A stretch of 32,561 nt of DNA from Rhodocollybia butyracea (GCA_015501585.1 JADNRY010000659.1:1-32561), one strand, 5' to 3'. Positions 1 to 9,635 are shown, counted from the first letter of the stretch. The notes: generated by a model from the sequence alone, not told the origin. A program made the numbers and translations.

Positions 1-456
1 CAACGGTAGGCCCCCTGTTGATGCTGGTCCAAAGGGCGATCCTGTAAATGTAAATGCATTGAGAGTTGGAAGAAGATTCAATTAAATTCCTACATGTAGT
101 AGTTTCCTCCGCGTTCGGCGAGCTTCCAACCTATCTGCATATGACCCATTGTTATATCCTTTCCCACTGGGTTTCTTACGTCATGCGTCATCAAATATTG
201 CGACGTGTGCGTGTTTTGGATCGTCCAGTATGGACCGTATTGGACAAGCCTCCACTACACATCCGTCACGGATCTAAGTGTGTTGAATTTGGACATGTGA
301 AGTTGCTCACTTTTTCATGGCCTGAGAATTAGGTGTAAGTACTCCAATGGGTCAAAGATACTTATGAAGTATGACTCTACCTGTACCATCCGAGAGGCGA
401 GTACCATTACCCAGATGGATGATGCGATACCTTCTTCCGCTTTGGAGCCCTGACAT
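1..456 (-). CDS. Ricin-B-like (beta-trefoil) lectin, left copy, 3' part off the window
   Basis: Four exons read leftwards from the ATG at 456: 456-381, 321-311, 254-94 and 41-1 (continuing beyond base 1). The introns have GT/AG ends (380-322, 310-255 and 93-42, the last two 56 and 52 nt) and all phases fit. The product begins MSGLQSGRRYRI and carries repeat-like elements such as QYGPYWTIQNTHTSQYLM and HMQIGWKLA. I read these as the [Y-x-I-x-N]/[Q-x-W] pattern of beta-trefoil carbohydrate-binding lectins. The right copy (2384-2913) shows how such a gene should end, in NQVWEFQPA. No signal peptide is visible, as is usual for cytosolic fungal lectins of this fold. A TATAAAAG box lies 46-53 bp upstream (502-509 on the minus strand). 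No inactivating change is seen in the visible part. The family call rests on motif pattern only; sugar specificity cannot be told. Confidence 0.6.
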
Positions 457-501
457 CTTCTAGTAAGCTACGTTGATTTGATTCCATCCATCTTTTACAC
501 T

Positions 502-509
502 CTTTTATA
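502..509 (-). promoter_or_regulatory. TATA box of left lectin copy
   Basis: TATAAAAG on the minus strand, 46-53 bp upstream of the ATG at 456. The equivalent box of the right copy lies the same distance from its ATG. Confidence 0.5.
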
Positions 510-620
510 GTGGTAGAACGCTTGAGACGGGGTTTAAAATCGTCCGAGAGAGGATGGCTTTGTCTCGAGAATTGAATTCTTGTATCACGTCAGATGATAT
601 TAACAAGGATAGATTCAATA

Positions 621-1315
621 CAAATACCCTAATGTAAAAGCACAGGGATGACGATGGATTACCTCGACTCAGCCTGTACGCGTCAAGTACGCGTTAAGGT
701 CCTCAAGCACAGCAAAGTTTCTATGGATCATCAAGTTGGCTGTGCAATGTGCATAACTTAAATGATGTCATGATAAGGTATACCTGCGTTGGGTAGAAGG
801 CTCATCGCCTGAGACGGAAGATAGTACTGTATCCAGTCCAAGTCTAGTACTAACACTTCTCTCGTAGGAGGTTGGAGAATATCGACCCCCTCGAGACCAA
901 ATACTCTCATTCGTGGGACGAGGATCAATAGATAATAGATTGACAACCTCAGCGCCAGTTGAAGGGCTTCAAGGCTATCAAAGTTTATACAAATACAGAC
1001 AGGATCATCAAATCGGGATGCGTGATTCCCCTCCAGGTTGGTCTCAAGCTGCAGAATAAATGACGGTTCGACGTTAGTCCAAAGCGTTGGGACATCTGGT
1101 ACGTGGGCTGTATTTGAGGTCGTATACATAGCCTTGAGCTATAGATACTAGAAATGTATACCCATCTAGAATCGTCTCTGATTCGGCTGTGAGTAAATAG
1201 ACCATGGGGCATGGACCGCCGTGTCGTTACCATACTCTTGGAGATAGTGTCCAGCGCTCCGAATGCTGATTCAACAAGTTTTTCTTTATTCTGGGGCACA
1301 ATCGACATTGATAGA
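621..1315. other. Spacer between lectin copies; possible minus-strand exon, unassigned
   Basis: A 123-codon open frame runs on the minus strand from 1129 to 758, with a second, overlapping frame from 1308 to 985. The first reads like ordinary protein (for example LEGVDILQPPTREVLVLDLDW), but I do not recognise it. I could not join the two into a spliced gene without hitting a stop, so it is left as a possible gene remnant. Confidence 0.2.
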
Positions 1316-1480
1316 AGAAGTTGATTCGTGCTGAATGTCGAAGCTAAACTTGAGCTGCATCTAACACTGCCATATTCTCGGACTACTTGGGACTCCGTCT
1401 TAACTTTCTGTTAAGCGCTGAACGTAAAATAGAACTGAGTGGATGATTTTGGACGAGCCTAGCATCGATATAAAGATTTC
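1316..1480 (+). repeat. Orphan copy of the lectin promoter
   Basis: Direct repeat of 2230-2390. Both contain TTGATTCGTGCTGAATGTC, then a CTCGGACTACT block, then CTAGCATCG...TTTCAA. At 2230-2390 the repeat leads straight into the lectin ATG. Here the matching position reads GATAGC instead of TATGTC and no lectin coding sequence follows. It is a promoter without its gene, probably left by a third duplication that was later deleted. Confidence 0.6.
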
Positions 1481-2229
1481 AAGATAGCTGTGTATGTAGA
1501 TATCTGCTATATCAATTGTATATTGTGCATGGCAAAAGAACGAACGTCGATAAATACAACCTCGGCGCCAGTCTCAATGAGACCTCGAGGTACTTCGAGT
1601 AAGCTTTCAACATGATCAGCTGTGCAAAAGAGGCATACATACAATGATAAGGATCGAAACGGCAGTGTGTCTGCAGGGCTTCAAATAGTATTCTGAAGTC
1701 GGTATCAAACTGCGTCCGTGGATGTGGCTGCGGTACCTACTTGGTACGCATAGTCCAAGCTTTAAATAGCTACCTGCTTCTGCGACACCCAACCTGGTGT
1801 CACACTTAGCGCCCCAGGATAGAAGCCGACAAGATTGATAGAGGACATGGGGCCACAAACCGCAATTGATAAATCGGCATTGGACGCAAAGTACTATGTA
1901 AGTCTTGAAAAGTACCTACCAGCGTGACTCTCCTGAAAGTGTGAGATCAGGAACATCTCCCTCACACTTCCCTTTGGGAAAGGAAGCTACAATCATCAAC
2001 GGAGTCTAGACAGTTATTTAGCTTTGGGCCATTCTAATCTGGGGAGATCCCTTATCTAGTTAACCTGATGATCCCTGATAGGTTATAAATGTGTACCTAA
2101 TCTTGAAGGCTTGCTCGACCCCCAACTGATACCGATGTTCTTAATCGATCGTTCCTCGTTCCTATGCATGAGAGTATTTTCATCGAATCTTTTCTTCTAA
2201 ATAGTCACTATCTGACATGATACGAGAAC
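1481..2229. other. Intergenic, no gene seen
   Basis: AT-rich sequence without a convincing exon. The 80-codon minus frame at 1616-1858 has no recognisable motif, splice partners or sequence bias. From about 2200 the sequence is the outer part of the right inverted-repeat arm. Confidence 0.3.
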
Positions 2230-2337
2230 TTGATTTGATTCGTGCTGAATGTCAAGACTGAGTACTGAACTTGGACTGACCACATACACGACCATCTCTC
2301 GGACTACTCAAGGCTCTGTCTCAAGCCCTGAGTCTAC

Positions 2338-2343
2338 TATAAG
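2338..2343 (+). promoter_or_regulatory. TATA box of right lectin copy
   Basis: TATAAG 46 bp upstream of the ATG at 2384, matching the spacing in the left copy. Confidence 0.45.
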
Positions 2344-2383
2344 ACGTAGATGGAATCGACCAGCGTAGCATCGCGCTTTCAAT

Positions 2384-2913
2384 ATGTCACTCCAGAGTGG
2401 AAGAAACTATCATATCGTCAATCTTGCCAATGGCCACCGTTTGGCCGATATCCACCACGGTAAAAGTAAGGACTCCATTCCTGTAATCCATTCGAGTACT
2501 TACATATACACCCGAATTACAGGCTATCACAAGGTGAGCAAATCCATATGTCTCATTTCAACACTCTCAGAACCATGACGGATCTGTAGTGGAAGGCAGT
2601 TCAATACCCGGGTCCATACTGGACGCTCCAAAACACGCACACGGGGAAATTCCTCATGATATCCGACGTAAGGAACCCAGCGGGAAAGAGAGTAGAGGTA
2701 GGACATTTCCAGATCGGCTGGAAGCTCGCCCCCCGCGGCGGAAACTATTAGAAACCTCTGTCCGACTCTCAAAAGATTTACAGGATCGCGCTTTGGACCA
2801 GCGTCAACAGGGGGCCTACGGTCGTGCTAAATGCCGTTAATATCAGCCAAAATAGTACAGTTGAACTTGTTAATGGTAGCTATAATCAGGTGTGGGAATT
2901 CCAACCAGCATAG
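2384..2913 (+). pseudogene. Ricin-B-like (beta-trefoil) lectin, right copy, one in-frame stop
   Basis: Exon 1 is 2384-2465, exon 2 2523-2533, and the remainder runs from 2590 to the stop at 2911-2913. The introns are 2466-2522 and 2534-2589. The product starts MSLQSGRNYHIVNLANGHRL and ends VNGSYNQVWEFQPA. That is a complete beta-trefoil pattern of about 138 residues, close to a normal single-domain fungal lectin. A TAG at 2749-2751 interrupts it after GGNY. The left copy has a 52-nt intron exactly here. In this copy the donor has been lost (TATTAGAAA where the left copy has TACATGTAGGAA), so the old intron is read through and supplies the stop. TATAAG lies at 2338-2343. It could still make a truncated protein of about 84 residues. 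Confidence 0.6.
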
Positions 2914-3736
2914 TGGGGAGGCACGTACGATGAAAAGTTCTTGGTACTCTCTTCATATCAAGTTGTGTACGACTCTACTATGCAAGTAGCTCTAATCCTT
3001 TGGGATATATCATATTGTGAATATCTCTGGCGCTGCTTAAACTGCTTGAAAGAACGCAGTTACGCAGGCTAGTGACTAGTACTCTGTGTCAGCATGGTAC
3101 TTACCCCGAAATCCGTCAATAGATTTCCTACCATCGCCACAGGTGTCCAATCTCATAATTCTGGAGAGTACGAGCTGCCCGACTTCATAATATAGAAATG
3201 GTACTTCAAGTAAGCATGAGAAAGGAAAAGGTTTGGCACAGTGAGAAGCGACGGAATTGCTCTGTTACTTACTCGTTTGGCCATATTTTCGGATTGAATT
3301 AATATGTAGCTCTAGGAATTTTCTAGAAATAAGTCGACCGTAATTTCGTCGATTAGAGGTATGAATCATGATAGAATCCGTCGTGAATGTAGGTGGGAGA
3401 TTGTGAGACGGGGTGATGAGGTTGCCAAGGGAGCAAGCAGGGCAGTCTTTTCAACCAATAAGATTTTTGCGTCGCTGGAATGCAGCTCCAGGATTCTAAT
3501 TTCTGCGGCCTGCGTCCGTCTTTTCAGCTTTTCTCTCGCTGTAAAGTTCACAAATTCAAATTACGTAGCTCACGTGAATCCAAGTGACAAACGGCAGCCG
3601 GCTAATCGGCTTCGAGCGTGCGATTAGCGCTTGTGACTCATGAATAAGCATCATATGATGACTACCATTCCCACGCAGAAATGCACAACGTTGTACGGCC
3701 ATCTCACCCTCCTCCCAACTCTACGAATCCTCTTTC
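2914..3736. other. Intergenic, no gene seen
   Basis: The open frames here (for example 3361-3627) overlap on both strands and show no domain, splice structure or paralogue. It presumably holds the promoter of the gene at 3737. Confidence 0.3.
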
Positions 3737-4881
3737 ATGACATCCGTTCTTCAACGATCCGCCACTGTCTCTTCTTTTCCATCCAAATTCTCTCTAGAAT
3801 CTAATAACGGTTGTGGCAGCGTTGTTGCCACTCCGAATTCAACAACAATGAATAGAGCGATGAATTCTGACCTGGGCCAGGTATCTGACGCAGAATCGCA
3901 TCAGCAGCCGCCAGAACGGTATACGACAGGAACTACACGGCGACCGCTCCAAGAAGAAAAAACCGAGCCATATTATCCAGACGACACTCGAAAAGCCCAC
4001 AGCCCACACCCGAAGAGCTTTCAGCGTTCCACATAAAGATCCGTGACTTTGCCTATGAACCGAACAAATACCCGCCCATTAAACCCTACCAAAAATACGA
4101 CCCGGATCGGATACAACGCCAGCCGGATCCACGGACCTGGAAGGGATTCGCGGGCGACAAAGGGCTAATAGCGGGAGAGGATGGCGAATCGCTGGCGCTG
4201 AGACAAAAGGGATTCTATAATTATGAAGGATTAGAGGAATCGCAGCAGAGTAGTTCGTCGTCGTCGGCGTATTCGCAGCCAGTGCCACCGTTGGATTACG
4301 GTGATTCTCAGGACTCGGAGCCTTATATCGAGACGCCGATGGTTACACCCAATGGCTCGTTACAGTGGAAAGACCAGGGCCATATACCTATTGACCTCCT
4401 TGACGCCGCTAGCCAGTTGGAAATTGCTACAGAAGCATCGAAGAGACTCCAATCAGGCTCGCCGAGCCGTAGTCCCGAAGAGTTTACTCTTCCTCGTCTT
4501 TATTCGCCGGGCCGTGAAAGAACAATAACGACAGCAATTTCAACCACGGCAGCCGAGCCTTCCCGTCCTATGAAACGGCGGCGCATATCCTTGCCTCAGG
4601 ATCCTTCCCTTCCTTCCACTTCCAATCCATCCCAATCTAAACACCCGTCGACCGACACCATAGACACCGTATCACCGCGATATAATCTGCGCCAGCGCGC
4701 AACCACCCAACCGCCCGTTTCAGCTCCAGTACGAGCCCCTGCGCGCGGCCGTGCAGCCCCATCAGTCGATGTGTCCTCTTCGCAGGCGAGATCCCCTGCA
4801 GGTCGGAGGAAAGCGCCGAAGGCGATGACAAAGGAAGGAGGAATTGGGAAGACCAAGAAAGGAAAGGGCCGGGGTGGATGA
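3737..4881 (+). CDS. Basic, disordered, probably nuclear protein of unknown function
   Basis: Two exons, 3737-3918 and 3981-4881, joined over a 62-nt intron (donor GGTATAC, acceptor TATTATCCAG). They give 360 residues in one frame. The N-terminal third is Ser/Thr/Pro-rich. The middle holds the most protein-like stretch (FHIKIRDFAYEPNKYPP, then DPRTWKGFAG and QKGFYNYEGLEE). Next come TPNGSLQWKDQGHIPIDLLD and EASKRLQSGSPSRSPEE. The C-terminal third is strongly basic, with a bipartite NLS-like MKRRRIS and a KKGKGRGG tail. I do not know the family. It is a candidate chromatin or transcription-associated protein only by composition. The central part recurs as decayed DNA at 7343-7500 and 8864-8995, so a paralogue once stood next to the kinase-like genes. 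The start is the first ATG of the long frame, and the intron is my inference. Confidence 0.6.
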
Positions 4882-5560
4882 CGATCATGGATCCATGATC
4901 CATGGTCGCTATCCGAGTTGTTGTATCTCTTCGAGTGGTCACTAAATCAATGTACGTTGCCTCTTTTCCTTCCGCTCTTCCTCCTCGATTCCAACTGCTT
5001 TTTTTCTTCAAGGTGCCAGAACTTGAAGTACTGTTATACCTCGTGCGACCCCCCGTACTCCATAAAGTTCTGGTTCTGGTTGCTTTATTGATCTTTATTC
5101 GGTCGTAGATCGCTTGCTCGTTTGGGTTTCGGGTTGTAACTTGTTATTGGTTGGCGATACATATATAGGTATAATCGTAATTCAAGTTATTCCTTCGTTT
5201 CTTTATTCCTCCGTTCCTTCATTTATTCCTTATTCCTTATTCCTGCCTCCTCTATTCATTCCTACCTCCATTTCATCATCGGACGCATCCAGGTGTACTT
5301 GCTACAACGTAGTACGTACACCGTGTATCTGTAATGTTTTTACACTCCTTAGACTCTTACAGTGTTTCTTGTACGTCCTTGTATGTTTCTTGTATTGACC
5401 ACACTACGATCCGTTGCTAATAAGTTATCTTGATAATAACTTGTTACAAAAAGAAGTGGTGACAAAAACTTAGTTCGAGCCGTACAGTAGAGAATCAGCG
5501 AAGTTTTGCATTTCTTTAATGATTTCTGCCCTCGTCACAGGACATGCCAACATATATCGT
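4882..5560. other. 3' flank with pyrimidine-rich repeats
   Basis: T/C-rich sequence including a run of TTCCTT- and TTATTCC-like units at about 5190-5250. There is no coding structure; it probably contains the 3' UTR of the upstream gene. Confidence 0.35.
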
Positions 5561-5639
5561 CAGGCTCTTGGTGTGCGCTGTATGTAACAGCACTTACCCA
5601 TCTGTCTGTTACTACTCAGCTTGTACCGTCGATTCGACC

Positions 5640-5848
5640 TTTCGAACTAGTATGTCGTTGGTGCCAAGACGTGCCAAGCTGCATCTGAGCCATGTAAGGA
5701 CTTGTAAGTAACATTTTGAATGATTTCTTATGTAACTCCAGACTCCAGAGTAGACCAGAGTCCAAGGCGCAAGGTGGAACTGTATATAGAGACCAATGAT
5801 TCCTCGTCTGTTTCCCAAAGATCTCCGGAAAGTCCCTCTGCTGGACAG
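5640..5848 (+). promoter_or_regulatory. Promoter of kinase-like copy A
   Basis: The text GTGCCAAGCTGCATCTGAGC followed by GTAAGGACTTG matches the region upstream of copy D (17338-17372). A TATATAGA box at 5783-5790 sits in the shared block GGAACTGTATATA, and the next 60 bp match copies C and D. The promoter therefore travelled with the gene when it was duplicated. Confidence 0.5.
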
Positions 5849-6074
5849 TGAAAGGCTGTCGTTCAGTCCCGACAGAACACTAACGAACGGATGCACACAT
5901 TGACAGGACCACGTTATATTCTAGAGGCGAAGCTAGGCTTCAGGCAACAGGAGAATACGCGATGGTAGTAGTCGTTATACGAGGTTATCTGGGATGGTGG
6001 TCTAATGTACGAATCATTGTATATACGGACAGTGGCAGTGCGAGAGCACGTGTGAGTATGCGCCATACTTACAG
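5849..6074 (+). repeat. 226-bp insertion in the leader of copy A with GT...AG-like ends
   Basis: Copy C reads CTCTGCTGGACAGACAG at this point. Copy A has the same words split by 226 bp (GCTGGACAG | TGAAAGG...CTTACAG | ACAGAGAG). Removing the insert restores the C-like sequence exactly. With the preceding G the insert begins GTGAAAG and ends TTACAG, so it could behave as a 5'-UTR intron. No terminal inverted repeat is visible. Confidence 0.5.
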
Positions 6075-6175
6075 ACAGAGAGACTCCAAGTACTATCTTC
6101 GCCGCTAGACAACCCGACTGCGGTGGTTTCAACTCATTTCCCATTGACACCGTCGTCTAATACAACACACCAGCT

Positions 6176-7210
6176 ACGTACTCATCAACTTATATTTTGT
6201 TTATCATCCACACCTCTCGACATTCACTACTGTCTCATATGCGCACCCGATATCATCCCCAGTATCATCCTTGACTCCACGTTCTGAAGGTGGCTCGACC
6301 AGCATTGTCAGGTTTCGATTGCAGTGCAAATCTCACATAAATGCTGATACATATTTGTAGCCCCCTTGGATCGGAGAGCCGTATGGAAGCGACGAAAACC
6401 TGGATGCGGAGGACAAAGACGCGTTCAGTGAGTTTCGGATTACTTGTTAAGATTTTATTGACCACTGAAAACTGCGCTTATCACCCCGCAGAGAGAACGT
6501 TGCATGATGTGGAGCTTGGTGATTGGTTGGATGCCAACGGAGGAGTTAATAACGCAGGTTTATACGCGCTCCACAAGGACCACAAGAATTACAAGGGCCA
6601 CAAAGCTGGTGACGTTGTGGTCAAGTGCATGCAACGTATCGACAACGATGCTTGGGGCGAGGTCAAAGCCTTAAAGACCGTTGGGTATTTCGTTGATTCT
6701 GGGATGGTGTTAGTGCGAGAACGCAGAAAGCCCAAGTCAAGACCCAAGTTAACCCCGGCCATTTTGATGAAAAAGCTTGATGGCGTTATCCCTCTTAAAA
6801 CCTCAGTATGGGGTCAGGGTCGAGCTCGTAGGCTTGAGCTGATAAATTCGCTTGAACCCAAGGTGAAACAAGAAGTCGTTAACTGGGCCGTAAATAAAAA
6901 GATACTTGTTACGTGAGGAAGGAGCACTACTGGACTGACTACACCTAACTGGACATTCTAGCGATTTTCATCTCAGGAATATCCACGTCGTCTTGACAAA
7001 AGAGCATACTGTGAAGTCTGTCCACGTTTTGGACTTTGGCTATCCTGGGGTGTACACTGTGAAGGAGCCTGTAGAAGAGGGAGAAGTTGTAAGTATATTC
7101 TTCTTACCTAGTATTCTTTTCCCACCACTAATAAATCACTGGTGATTTTCCAGGAAAAATGGTTTAAAAACGGATGGGATGAACTTCAAAAGATATATGT
7201 AGATACATAG
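6176..7210 (+). pseudogene. Secreted kinase-like protein, copy A, start codon lost
   Basis: Five-exon gene matched to copy C: exon 1 from 6176, exon 2 6361-6427, exon 3 6492-6912, exon 4 6962-7088, exon 5 7154-7210. Exon 2 is 67 nt as in C and D, and all later phases are intact. The initiator is ACG (6176-6178) where C and D have ATG. One base is also missing within the signal-peptide codons compared with D, so this frame ends at a TGA near 6273. Exons 2-5 keep every hallmark: Gly-rich loop region, VVVKCM lysine, a helix-C-like glutamate (AWGEVKAL), TDFHLRNIHV catalytic loop and VLDFGYPG. Exon 3 is open through intron 2 back to an ATG at 6341, so a leaderless protein is conceivable. Most likely it is a recent pseudogene. 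The 3' flank (CAACTGCTCAGTCTGG) is shared with C and D. Confidence 0.7.
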
Positions 7211-7340
7211 TGCAAAGTATATTACGCTGGAGTACCAACTGCTCAGTCTGGTGTGAAAAGTCTGGAACTCCATACGAGTTGGTGCATACATTTCGCCATG
7301 AGTCCCATGCATAGCGTCCGTGCATTGGGGTAGTATTGCC

Positions 7341-7500
7341 TATATTACAGGAGATGCTGATCAATGGTTACCGGTTACCCTGCATGCATATGGCTCACTA
7401 AACTTACGAAAGACCAGAGCCATATGCCCATTGGCCAGGTCGACGCTGTTGTTTAGATGGGTCACCACTGAGGCATCAAGGAGACTCCAGTCTGGCCTCT
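7341..7500 (+). pseudogene. Decayed fragment of a paralogue of the 3737-4881 gene
   Basis: The stretch around 7385-7495 aligns with 4347-4470 of the intact gene. Shared words include TGGCTC, AAAGACCAG-GCCATAT, GACGC and GCATC-A-GAGACTCCA. The frame is broken by stops. It follows a TATATTACAG|GAGATG acceptor-like site that also precedes the second fragment at 8864. Confidence 0.55.
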
Positions 7501-7791
7501 TCATGTTCAATGTTGTTGAAACGCAAGTTCAAGCCCGTGCATCGTTCACAGTTGGATCAACTACGCTCCTTTTTGGTCTTGTAAACTCTCATTTTGTATC
7601 GCTTAGGTTAGGAATTGACCCTACCCCAAGTTTGCCCCACTCAGTCTTTCTGTGAAAACTTAGCCCACCATCTGCCTTTGCTTCTCTCGAGAATCTCCAT
7701 ACGTACTCGCGCCACTCCATCGTGTATCCGTTTTGTAAGAGCTAACGAAGCACACAGTAAGCTACAGCTCAGAGATAAGAGAACACTCTGT
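7501..7791. other. Spacer, no gene seen
   Basis: Open frames here lack motifs or paralogues. Its end (7753-7790, CAGTAAGCTACAGCTC...GAGAACACTCTG) recurs on the other side of the hAT element at 8440-8526. The second copy has about 50 extra bases in the middle, so a small duplication predates or accompanied the insertion. Confidence 0.3.
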
Positions 7792-7799
7792 ATTGATAA
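7792..7799 (+). repeat. hAT target-site duplication, left
   Basis: ATTGATAA, identical to 8415-8422. Confidence 0.9.
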
Positions 7800-8414
7800 T
7801 AGTGATGTGCGGGCCAGGGCTCGGAGCCTTTGAGCCCTCTGAGCCCGGCCCTACTGAGCCCCAGCCTGGCCTGACCTTGGTAAGGGCTCAAGAGGGCTCA
7901 AGGCCAGGCTGAGATTTTTCTGAGCCTTCGGCCCGGGCTTGAGCTGCGGCCTTCAGCACTGCAAATGATTTGTTAGTTGAGAGATTATTCAAGGTCAGAT
8001 TGGACATATTTCTTCTCATTTTACTAGTCTTAGGCCAATTTGACGGCGCCAGTCATACATGAGCTTAATATAGACAATTGGCAGTGTATAGTGAGTCTCA
8101 ATAGAATGGATATCACTATGTGGACCATCCCATGAACCTCTATTTGCATGTTTGTGGGGTGTTTGACTGGTATATTGTTGAGCACTGAGAGGATTACTCA
8201 CAAATTGGTCACTAATATACACCATAATGAAGTTTTTTTGTGCTCTATGCCAATATAAATTACAGAGTGCTGAGCCGCAGCTTGAGCCTCAGCCCAGCCC
8301 TGGCCGGCCTTGGCTCTGTGGTAGGGCTGGGCTCAGATTTTTTGTCAGCCCTGGCCGGGGCTAAGTGGGCCTTGGCCGCGGCTCCTGAGCCCGGCCCCAG
8401 CCCGCACATCACTA
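7800..8414. mobile_element. Non-autonomous hAT element (MITE), 615 bp, with 8-bp target duplication
   Basis: The left end TAGTGATGTGCGGGC and right end GCCCGCACATCACTA are perfect 15-bp terminal inverted repeats. They are flanked on both sides by the 8-bp direct repeat ATTGATAA (7792-7799 and 8415-8422). An 8-bp target duplication with TAGTGATG-type ends is typical of hAT transposons. Next to each end are GC-rich subterminal arrays of GAGCCC/GGGCTC words in both orientations, while the centre is AT-rich. There is no transposase frame, so it must be mobilised in trans. The intact ends and target duplication argue for recent insertion. Confidence 0.9.
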
Positions 8415-8422
8415 ATTGATAA
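8415..8422 (+). repeat. hAT target-site duplication, right
   Basis: ATTGATAA, identical to 7792-7799. Confidence 0.9.
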
Positions 8423-8682
8423 ATACCTAACAAAGTGTACAGTAAGCTACAGCTATGGACCTTGTCAGTAAAAGTAAGTATAAAGGAAGTAAGTAGGCTC
8501 ACCTCAGAGATAAGAGAACACTCTGAGGGGAGCCGATACGAAGTATCTACAAATATAAGTAAAAGATACGCGGCCTCCACAGGTGGTGCAGAAATACAAA
8601 TAGGCTATGAAACAAGGTACAACCATATAATAGTGCATGTTCAAAGATAGGATCAAGAAATATACTGTAGGATGAGACGCTT

Positions 8683-8863
8683 TACCAGCATTGTCAGGTT
8701 TTGATTGCAGTGCAAATCTGACATGAATGCTGATACGTATTTGTAGCCCCCTTGGATTGGAGAGCCGTATGGAAACGACGAAAACCTGGATGCGGAGGAC
8801 AAGGACGCGTTCAGTGAGTTTTGGCTTATTAAGATTCTATTGACCACTGACAACTGCACTTAA
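8683..8863 (+). pseudogene. Secreted kinase-like protein, copy B: exon 2 remnant
   Basis: Near-identical to copy A from its intron 1 (ACCAGCATTGTCAGGTTT) through exon 2 (8747-8813, again 67 nt, coding PPWIGEPYGNDENLDAEDKD) into intron 2. The match stops at about 8863, where the sequence jumps to the equivalent of 7341. Copy B is therefore a duplicate of the A block that has lost about 865 bp holding exons 3-5. It cannot make a product. Confidence 0.75.
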
Positions 8864-8995
8864 GTATATTGCAGGAGATGCCCATCGAACCCGCATGCAT
8901 GGCTCATTAAAACTTATGAAAGACCAGGGCCATATAGCCATTGTCCAGGTCGCCGCCGTTGTTTAGATGAGGATCACCACTGAGGCATCAAGATT
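8864..8995 (+). pseudogene. Second decayed fragment of the 3737-4881 gene paralogue
   Basis: Close copy of 7341-7484 (TATATT-CAGGAGATGC...GAGGCATCAAG), fused directly to copy B. It shows that the duplicated unit contained the kinase-like gene followed by this fragment. Confidence 0.6.
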
Positions 8996-9600
8996 TGATG
9001 ATTCCCTGACTATCGACCTACCGTAATGAATATCGTTTTAGCATCACTCCGGAGGAGGAAGCTGTTTCGAACACTGCAATTATTAATCAGGTCCCGAACG
9101 GCGAATGTAAATGTTATTGACAACATGACAACAGTGAAACTAAAACTTGTTTCGCCTCTTAGGTAACAGTTGAACAAAGGAATTGACTGTGGAGGCTGGG
9201 GCCTAGCAAAGCTGGGTGATAGGAGACAAGAAATTGCCCCCCTAACTCCATGAGGGTTGTATGATTCAAATCAGTTGATCTGTGTTTGAAGCAACTTATT
9301 TTTCTAATTTTTCTGCTAGGGCTTCCTTCTCCTGATGAGTCGTCGGAGTTGTACGTGTCGCGATGTATTTTCTAGTAGCTGTTGCTACGAATATATAAAT
9401 GTTCTCGCAAATTGAGATGTTCATGTGTTACCAGATTCATAGAGCATCTCAGTCTTCTGATTCTACGCATTGGGCGCTGTTAAGATGTCAAAAGCAGTTC
9501 AGTCGTATGGAACGCTTCGGGTAGAATAAATGGCATACTATGTAAGTATCAATATTGAAGATTCATCGCCTGTGGATGGTACACACTCTCCTAGGTATGT
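8996..9600. other. Intergenic, no gene seen
   Basis: No paralogue or exon structure recognised. It ends in the promoter of copy C. Confidence 0.3.
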
Positions 9601-9627
9601 CCGTAACCGACGACGTTTGTGGAACTG

Positions 9628-9635
9628 TATATAAG
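9628..9635 (+). promoter_or_regulatory. TATA box of copy C
   Basis: TATATAAG inside the block GGAACTGTATATA, which is conserved at copies A (5783) and D (17464, TATATGAG). The ATG is 187 bp downstream. The strongest match to a TATA consensus belongs to the only intact copy. Confidence 0.55.

Larger units (their letters stand above)
1..620 (+). repeat. Left arm of diverged inverted repeat (lectin gene plus promoter)
   Basis: This stretch is a diverged reverse complement of about 2200-2840. Near-identical blocks include the ends (GGCCCCCTGTTGA...GCTGGTCCAAAG against its complement at about 2785-2820), the exon 3 region and the promoter with CGTCAGATGATATTA-like text. The arms enclose about 1.6 kb. 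The simplest reading is an inverted gene duplication of the lectin locus rather than a transposon, because the repeat tracks the gene and its promoter. Confidence 0.65.
2215..2913 (-). repeat. Right arm of diverged inverted repeat
   Basis: Reverse-complement partner of 1-620, containing the promoter and all exons of the right lectin copy. Intron 2 has the same length (56 nt) in both arms and exon 2 is 11 nt in both, which supports common origin. Confidence 0.65.

Noticed and set aside
66..332. 88-codon plus frame similar to a minus frame at 2527-2772
   Set aside because: Their similarity is only the shadow of the duplicated lectin exons on the opposite strands.
758..1308. Two overlapping minus-strand frames as a spliced gene
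   Set aside because: The GTAACG...CTCACAG intron joins to an immediate stop, and no other pair keeps the frame.
1616..1858. 80-codon minus frame as a gene
   Set aside because: No motif, no splice partners and no paralogue; chance frame.
7615..8650. Frames overlapping the hAT element
   Set aside because: They run across the inverted repeats and GC-rich subterminal arrays; no transposase residues.
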